A stretch of DNA of 64,000 nt. Origin: Phoronis australis (taxonomy: Eukaryota; Phoronida; Phoronidae). Shown here piece by piece: positions 60,201 through 64,000 of the stretch. The DNA is taken from assembly GCA_002633005.1 (NCBI GenBank), contig NMRA01000159.1:124001-188000 (forward strand), written 5' to 3'. Made by a program: the position numbers and the translations under genes. The notes under the pieces are model-generated. The model searched no databases. It was given only the letters and a program-made list of their open reading frames with translations, and was not told where the DNA came from. The number at the start of each line of letters is the position of its first letter. Within the stretch, counting starts at the first letter, position 1.

Positions 60201-61112
60201 ATACGGAGCATCAAGCCATGAACCACTGTTTCCTTTCGAAGTATTAAAATCAGGGTCACCATTATCACATGGTGCATCATGTATAGAAGCACGGTTGTCG
60301 TGTGAAGCGCCAGACCCATAATCACTTCTTTCAATACCAGGTCTGAGATCACCCTCATTACATGAATCGTCACCCATGTCTTCATCATTTTCACCATGAG
60401 CATTGTTTCTGTCATTTATATTGAGAAAAGCTTGTTCGTTTCCTTCGTCGCCACCTGCGCTATTTATCACCCGTCCAACAGTGCTATTTTTAATGTCACG
60501 CGCGTACCTGTCCATTCCATCGGTAACATCAGTAAGGCGGCCGTTCGTGCCCTCGGTGGCATCAAGTATGCATCTTTCTCTGTTAGCAGTCGAGTCAGCA
60601 ATGTGCTCCAGTCCTTGAACTGCAAGTATACCGTCTGTTTCCTCTTTATATTTTGCCTGAAGTTGCATCGCGCCAACCTCGTTGGCAATTTCACTGTTTT
60701 CATTTAAGTTGTTCTTCTGATTCAAAGTGCTTTTGCTATCCACTGTAGCAGTAGGAAAAATACATGGTTTGAGATTTGTTTCTGAATTGATGATTGCGGC
60801 TGCTGTAGTTTCCTGATGATCCTGTGGTATTTCTGACATGTCGTCGAGAATGTCTTCAATATATTCATAGTGAACCGTTTCTGTCTGCCCCTTTTCATCT
60901 ACTTTAGTCAAAACGATACTTGAATCTTCATATTCCTCGCTCAAGTCATCATCTTCAAAATCTCCCAGCGTGACGGAAATTATTTCTGTTGTAATGTCTA
61001 AGAGATTCTTTGTGATTGATAGTATATGTCGCTTGATAATATTCACAAACGCTGATATATACGCCATTAGAAAGACCATCAAGTCTACTAATACCCTGAT
61101 GGGTACTGCCAT
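57234..61112 (-). CDS. Large single-exon repeat protein (about 1,292 aa), family unknown
   Basis: The ATG at 61112 has a good context (AATATGG) and a TGA lies in frame close upstream. Residues about 1-50 are hydrophobic and amphipathic (VLVDLMVFLMAYISAFVNII), then acidic (GDFEDDDLSEEYEDSS). Four copies of a unit of about 180 residues follow (anchor ERCILDATEGTNGRL...RDIKNSTVGRVINSAGG), each ending in 11-residue repeats like xGDPxxDTxxxN. The hydrophobic/acidic module recurs near residue 776, so about 2.3 kb was duplicated. The C-terminus is basic, then RLSWWRRLLCCAPSPED; CC next to basic and aromatic residues suggests palmitoylation and membrane binding. The frame is uninterrupted despite many repeats, arguing for selection. 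No introns are seen; I recognise no family. Confidence 0.7.
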   Translation of the reverse strand: MAVPIRVLVDLMVFLMAYISAFVNIIKRHILSITKNLLDITTEIISVTLGDFEDDDLSEEYEDSSIVLTKVDEKGQTETVHYEYIEDILDDMSEIPQDHQETTAAAIINSETNLKPCIFPTATVDSKSTLNQKNNLNENSEIANEVGAMQLQAKYKEETDGILAVQGLEHIADSTANRERCILDATEGTNGRLTDVTDGMDRYARDIKNSTVGRVINSAGGDEGNEQAFLNINDRNNAHGENDEDMGDDSCNEGDLRPGIERSDYGSGASHDNRASIHDAPCDNGDPDFNTSKGNSGSWLDAPYRKGDSYIDSQHRNGDPDNDISCKNGETQQDTPYGNVVLEHDTVYEYDERIADATANGERCILDATESKNGRLTDVTDGTDRYVRDIKNSTVGRVINSAGGDEGNEQAIFNVNDRKNADDENDEDKRDDPCNEGYPRPGIIYERSDHGSDASHDNRASIHEAPCDSGDPDHNTSKGNSGSWHDNPYRKGDRYIDSQHRNGDPDNDISCKNGETQQDTPYGNVVLDHDTVYEYGEHIGDTTANGERCILDATGGTNGLLTDVTNGMDRYVRDIKNSTVGRVINSAGGEEGNEQAVLNVNGRNNVHDENDEDKRDDLYNEGDLRPGIIYERSDHGSNTSYDNRASIPKAPCDNGQSEHNTSKGNSGPWHDTLYRKGDSYNYSQYRNGDPDNDISYKNSQTQQDTRYGNVVPENDTVYNNGDPVKDTSRGRGDPRLDTSCGNGDTLIDIPCKDGDTEHDTLYGEDGLGCQNSYLNMAVKVPIRVLADLMMFLMAYISPFVNIIKRHIVDFTENLLDIITAIISVMLGDFEDDDLSEEYEDSSITLTKVDENGQTITVHCEYNEDILDDIPEIPQGHQKTTAAAIINSETNLKPCIVPTATVDSKNALNQKNNFNANSEIANLVGAMQAKYKEETDGILAVQGLEHIADATANGERCIHDATEGTNGRLADVTDGMDMYVRDIKNSTVRQVINSAGGDEGNEQAVLNVNDRNNAHGENDEDKRDDSCNEVDLRPGITYERSDYGFDASHDNRDSIHEAPCDNGEPELNTSKGNIGPWHDTPYLKSGLHSDTQYRNGDPDNDISYKNGETQQDTPYGKGDHDNGIPHEQGDLNENTPYGNVVPEHDTAYGNGDPVQDTAQGRGVPRHDTLFGNGDTGHDTNIETESGSSFTNEVREYRGTDDNYGLVTDVINGDIVDASYGNEGGVDDFTGDSMGNLTSVNNESVSVRKEYTDDDHGYLKQKKNRKNKSPSRTNNEKRLSWWRRLLCCAPSPED
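57260..60640 (-). repeat. Coding tandem repeats within the large ORF
   Basis: Units of about 550 bp start near 60630, 60060, 59510 and 58290 (minus-strand reading). Units 1-3 are adjacent, with unit 3 longer; unit 4 follows the second hydrophobic module. Repeat lengths are multiples of 3, keeping the frame. The plus-strand and alternate-frame ORFs here (for example repeated FxxTVLFLMSRTYLS) are shadows. Confidence 0.8.
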
Positions 61113-61128
61113 ATTCAAATATGAATAA

Positions 61129-61153
61129 TGACGTCATCAATACGTTGACGTCA
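61129..61153. promoter_or_regulatory. Two perfect CRE/ATF sites (TGACGTCA)
   Basis: TGACGTCA at 61129-61136 and 61146-61153, 17 bases start to start, 17-41 bases upstream of the large ORF's ATG. This palindrome is the consensus for CREB/ATF bZIP factors. The sites could act in a promoter for the minus-strand gene, although the closeness to the ATG would imply a very short 5' UTR or an upstream exon. Confidence 0.5.
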
Positions 61154-61159
61154 CATACG

Positions 61160-62215
61160 CAATACACACTAATGAACTCGAGAGTGTGAAGCAATTTTGC
61201 GACAACGGCGAAATTTTATACTAGTAGACGTAATGTTCAAAGAATCCACACTTTTAGTTTTAGGCGCTGTGTTTGGAAAATAAAGTGACTGCGCTTTTGA
61301 CTGCATGCAAACAGCAACATATATAAGATAATGATAAATTATGCATTCCGTTTCATGGCGATACAAAACCTTATACATTCTTAGGAAATTCACTCGGTTT
61401 GCCGTCCTTTGCATACCTTTAGGCAATAATTGTGCCAGCCTAAGTTGAATTCTGATCTATATCGTTATGGCAACTTTTAGATAATAACCTTTCGTGAAAT
61501 GCAACATTTCACCCGTTTAGAACACGGAATTGAATAGTTTCATGAATCGAGAGAATATACTAAAATTTCTTAAAAAACAGTACTGCACGTGCTTGTTACT
61601 GGCAACTCACAGTGCTGAAAAAAATCCAGTACCATTTAACATTCCGGCCAACCCGCGATCGAGAACGCCCGGAAGGCGATCGAGAACGAAATCTGGCGCC
61701 AGTAGCGAAGCCAGACAAGGTGTGTAAATTTGATGAATTTTCGTTGCTTTTAGTTTCAACGTGAAAACAGAGACACGAGTTCAAGGCGTAACACATTGAG
61801 GAAGGACAGGTACAGGTTTGGCCATTGTCTGTTCCAATTATTGGAGAAAAGTTAAGTTAACCGATACCATTGCATGAGCGGAAGGTGATTTATACGTCAT
61901 TTTGGCAAACTGCAGTCATTCTTGGCACTATATCAATAAATTTGTCATGAATTTATGAAGAAGTGACGTCTGGAAATATAACGCAACGCTTGTTTTTCGT
62001 ATTCTTGTCAGGATCTCTGAATTTCCAACAGTTTTCTGTTGAAAGAAGCGATCGAGAACGCAATGATAAGCAATCGGGAACGCATTGTGGTGTGTAGAAC
62101 AATTATTAGCTTTTTATTTAGAAAACGTGAAGAAGGTTACAAAATAAGATTGGTGCATTTTGTGTCATTACTGTGTTACTGCCGTATCAAAACTAAACAA
62201 CATAGCATATTACCA
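61160..62215. other. Gene-less stretch
   Basis: No gene seen. GATCGAGAACG words repeat near 61660-61690 and 62048-62060. Confidence 0.4.
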
Positions 62216-62219
62216 TTAA

Positions 62220-63899
62220 AGGAGCATGCCACCCAAAATCAACCTAATTTGTATCAATTTAGATCGAGTAGTTCTACTCGATAACGGCACGTACGGTTGC
62301 GTTACCTGACACCTGACGGCAGACGGAGGTGTTGAAATTATCCAGTGACGTAATCGGTTTCACTCGCAGTCTGTTCAGCAGTTCACAACATGGGTTCCTG
62401 GTGTCAGCTTATCGCTTGAAGTCATCGTTTAACACCAATAAATCATCAAACTGCGATGTGAAACCATTAAAAATAAACCGAGTTCTTATAAAAACTTGTT
62501 GTTTTATCTCGCTCTGACGGATTTATTGGTATTTGGACACACCGTAGCCTACAAAGTTCGGCAGGTCCGGCAATAAGGTCCGGCGTAGCAGGAGTTTGGG
62601 GTCTGTTCGGAGATAATTTCGAAGTATTTTCCGTGAGATACAGACAGGAGAACCTAGATCTGTGTTGTTTAGACTTGTGATTTTTTTAGTTTTAAACACA
62701 AAACGCTTGTTATCCTGGCCAGTGGCTCGGAGCCCGATCAAGCCCGTGGAGGCCGCCCGGATTGATTCGTTTGATCCCGGCCAGTGGCTCGGAAACTGAT
62801 CAGACATCACGAAAATAAACCAGCCAAAGTTCAGTGGAAACTAAACTTCCAGTCAAGAAAATGCTACACTAGTGAGCCAAAGTAATGTGCACGTGATTAT
62901 GTTGGTGAATTAGCCACGAAACTGCAAATCTACTTACTGGTCGGGGGCCGCGAATTCACGTTCCGCTTTGGCCACAGCACCGTCAGAGCAGAAGTTGTAC
63001 ATTGACAATCATTATTTGAGTAATGTAAATGTAAATAAAGATTCCCTTAACACCTGCACGTGGGATGGAAATCGAGTTGTTTCACAACAGTTTCTGCCTG
63101 CAAACACTAAATTAGCATGAGCTTACACGGCCTCAGTGTCCCGTCAATTAGTTTTATTGCACTTAAAGCCGGTAAACGCAGTGATTTATCCATTGCTGGC
63201 TTTTCAAATCATTTGCACTCACGAACACTCCAAAGGCATCACAAATTGCATCTAATGAGACAGACTTTGTTTCAATTTTGTATAAGTATTGGTTAGGGTG
63301 AGAATAATTCATTTTGAAACAGAACCGTTCAGTACTAATTAACGCCAACATGGCAACTCGCAATCTCGACTTAGGACGGGATAGTCCCGACTTCGCAGGT
63401 GGATCGTTAAGTTTTACAGGCTATTGATTCGAACAGGAATACAGTGATGAAGAAATATTAGAGAGGCGCCGTGAAAAAGCTCAGACAACGGAAAGTATGG
63501 AGTTATTTGGTAAGCCAGCATTCGTCAGGCACTGTGGACGTCTGCAGGCCCGGGACAGACACGGAGATGTTTCACGGCCTCATACTTGCTATTTACAGCG
63601 TACATTTCATTTTTCACTACCATGAGCCACGTCCTAAGCATTTCGGACTCTCGAGGACGTAAAAAAAACGATATACCCGCTTTTCTCGCAGCTGCTTAGT
63701 TCGGACAAGCGGGAACGATGCACCGCAACATAGTGGCATTCACTCTGCATATGAACCACTGACGTCGCTAGCGCCGTTTCTCACCTTCCTCACAGGTTAA
63801 CGCGACACCTCTTGGCAAGGTCGACCGTATGCGAGGCGATGTGGATATAGACCGATTAAGACGGCAAAAAAGACTAATTAAATCGGGTGGCATTCTCCT
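62220..63899. mobile_element. Kolobok-like DNA transposon, copy 2 (1,680 bp, TTAA TSD)
   Basis: Ends AGGAGCATGCCACCC and GGGTGGCATTCTCCT, with exact TTAA on both sides (62216-62219 and 63900-63903). It is collinear with copy 1 at 5538-6977 and contains two blocks that copy 1 lacks (about 62548-62600 and about 62670-62900). The larger block holds a local duplication of GGCCAGTGGCTCGGA. The THAP-like minus-strand region near 63540-63720 is broken by a stop after the first cysteine pair. Both copies look non-autonomous. Confidence 0.85.
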
Positions 63900-64000
63900 T
63901 TAAAGCGCCATGAGCACTACATGTACATCAAGCATACTATTTTAATTATAAATATTTTCACAAATGATTTTATTTTCATTTTAGGAAACAAGTTCACTGA

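Noticed and set aside
57336-60707. Multiple plus-strand and second minus-frame ORFs across the repeat gene
   Set aside because: They repeat with the same period as the 1,292-codon frame and are much shorter; shadows of the repetitive coding sequence.
1-64000. CRISPR arrays, bacterial operons, rRNA
   Set aside because: No regularly spaced direct repeats with unique spacers, no ribosome-binding-site-led gene strings and no rRNA signatures; the sequence is eukaryotic.

Overview
The window is eukaryotic and most likely from a marine invertebrate. Coding sequence is sparse and split into short exons with GT..AG introns whose phases agree. Introns and intergenic DNA carry many microsatellites, MITEs and decayed DNA transposons. 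I cannot fix the phylum from sequence alone; an amphioxus-, hemichordate- or lophotrochozoan-like genome would fit.

Layout. (1) 1-11.5 kb has no convincing gene. It holds minisatellites, two large ATC/CAT microsatellites and a TTAA-flanked, THAP-encoding Kolobok-like DNA element (5538-6977). (2) 11.5-18.6 kb has a signal-peptide first exon (11575-11628) and a phase-compatible 57-base exon (18469-18525) of a secreted-protein gene that I cannot complete, between MITEs, one of them nested in a second element. (3) 20.7-24.8 kb has a four-exon gene for a secreted protein: signal peptide, small N-terminal domain, Thr/Pro-rich mucin-like linker and an eight-cysteine C-terminal domain. It ends at an AATAAA signal. 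(4) 26.2-27.6 kb is a hAT element that still carries the C-terminal part of a transposase. (5) 29.6-36.3 kb and 42.2-48.6 kb are two tandem paralogues, A and B, of a gluzincin-type metallopeptidase. Exon boundaries and phases are identical, with HEAAH (A) or HEVGH (B) followed 26 residues later by the Glu of HESF(A/G)D. Copy B has a candidate first exon encoding MGNIFSG, a textbook N-myristoylation start. (6) 49-56.7 kb holds repeats, including a foldback element and a tRNA-like SINE head. (7) 57.2-61.1 kb, minus strand, is a single-exon ORF of about 1,292 codons with nested repeats, a duplicated hydrophobic/acidic module and a basic WWRRLLCC tail. Two perfect TGACGTCA sites lie just upstream. 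(8) 62.2-63.9 kb is a second, longer copy of the Kolobok-like element, so related copies lie near both ends of the window.

The two peptidase genes are the most interesting biology. The fold signature resembles bacterial thermolysin-like proteins, there is no signal peptide, the gene is duplicated, and copy B may be membrane-anchored by myristate. The giant repeat protein is the second candidate for something undescribed. Several transposon families are defined well enough here (termini plus target-site duplications) to be named from this window alone. All function calls are by motif and memory of families; no searches were run.
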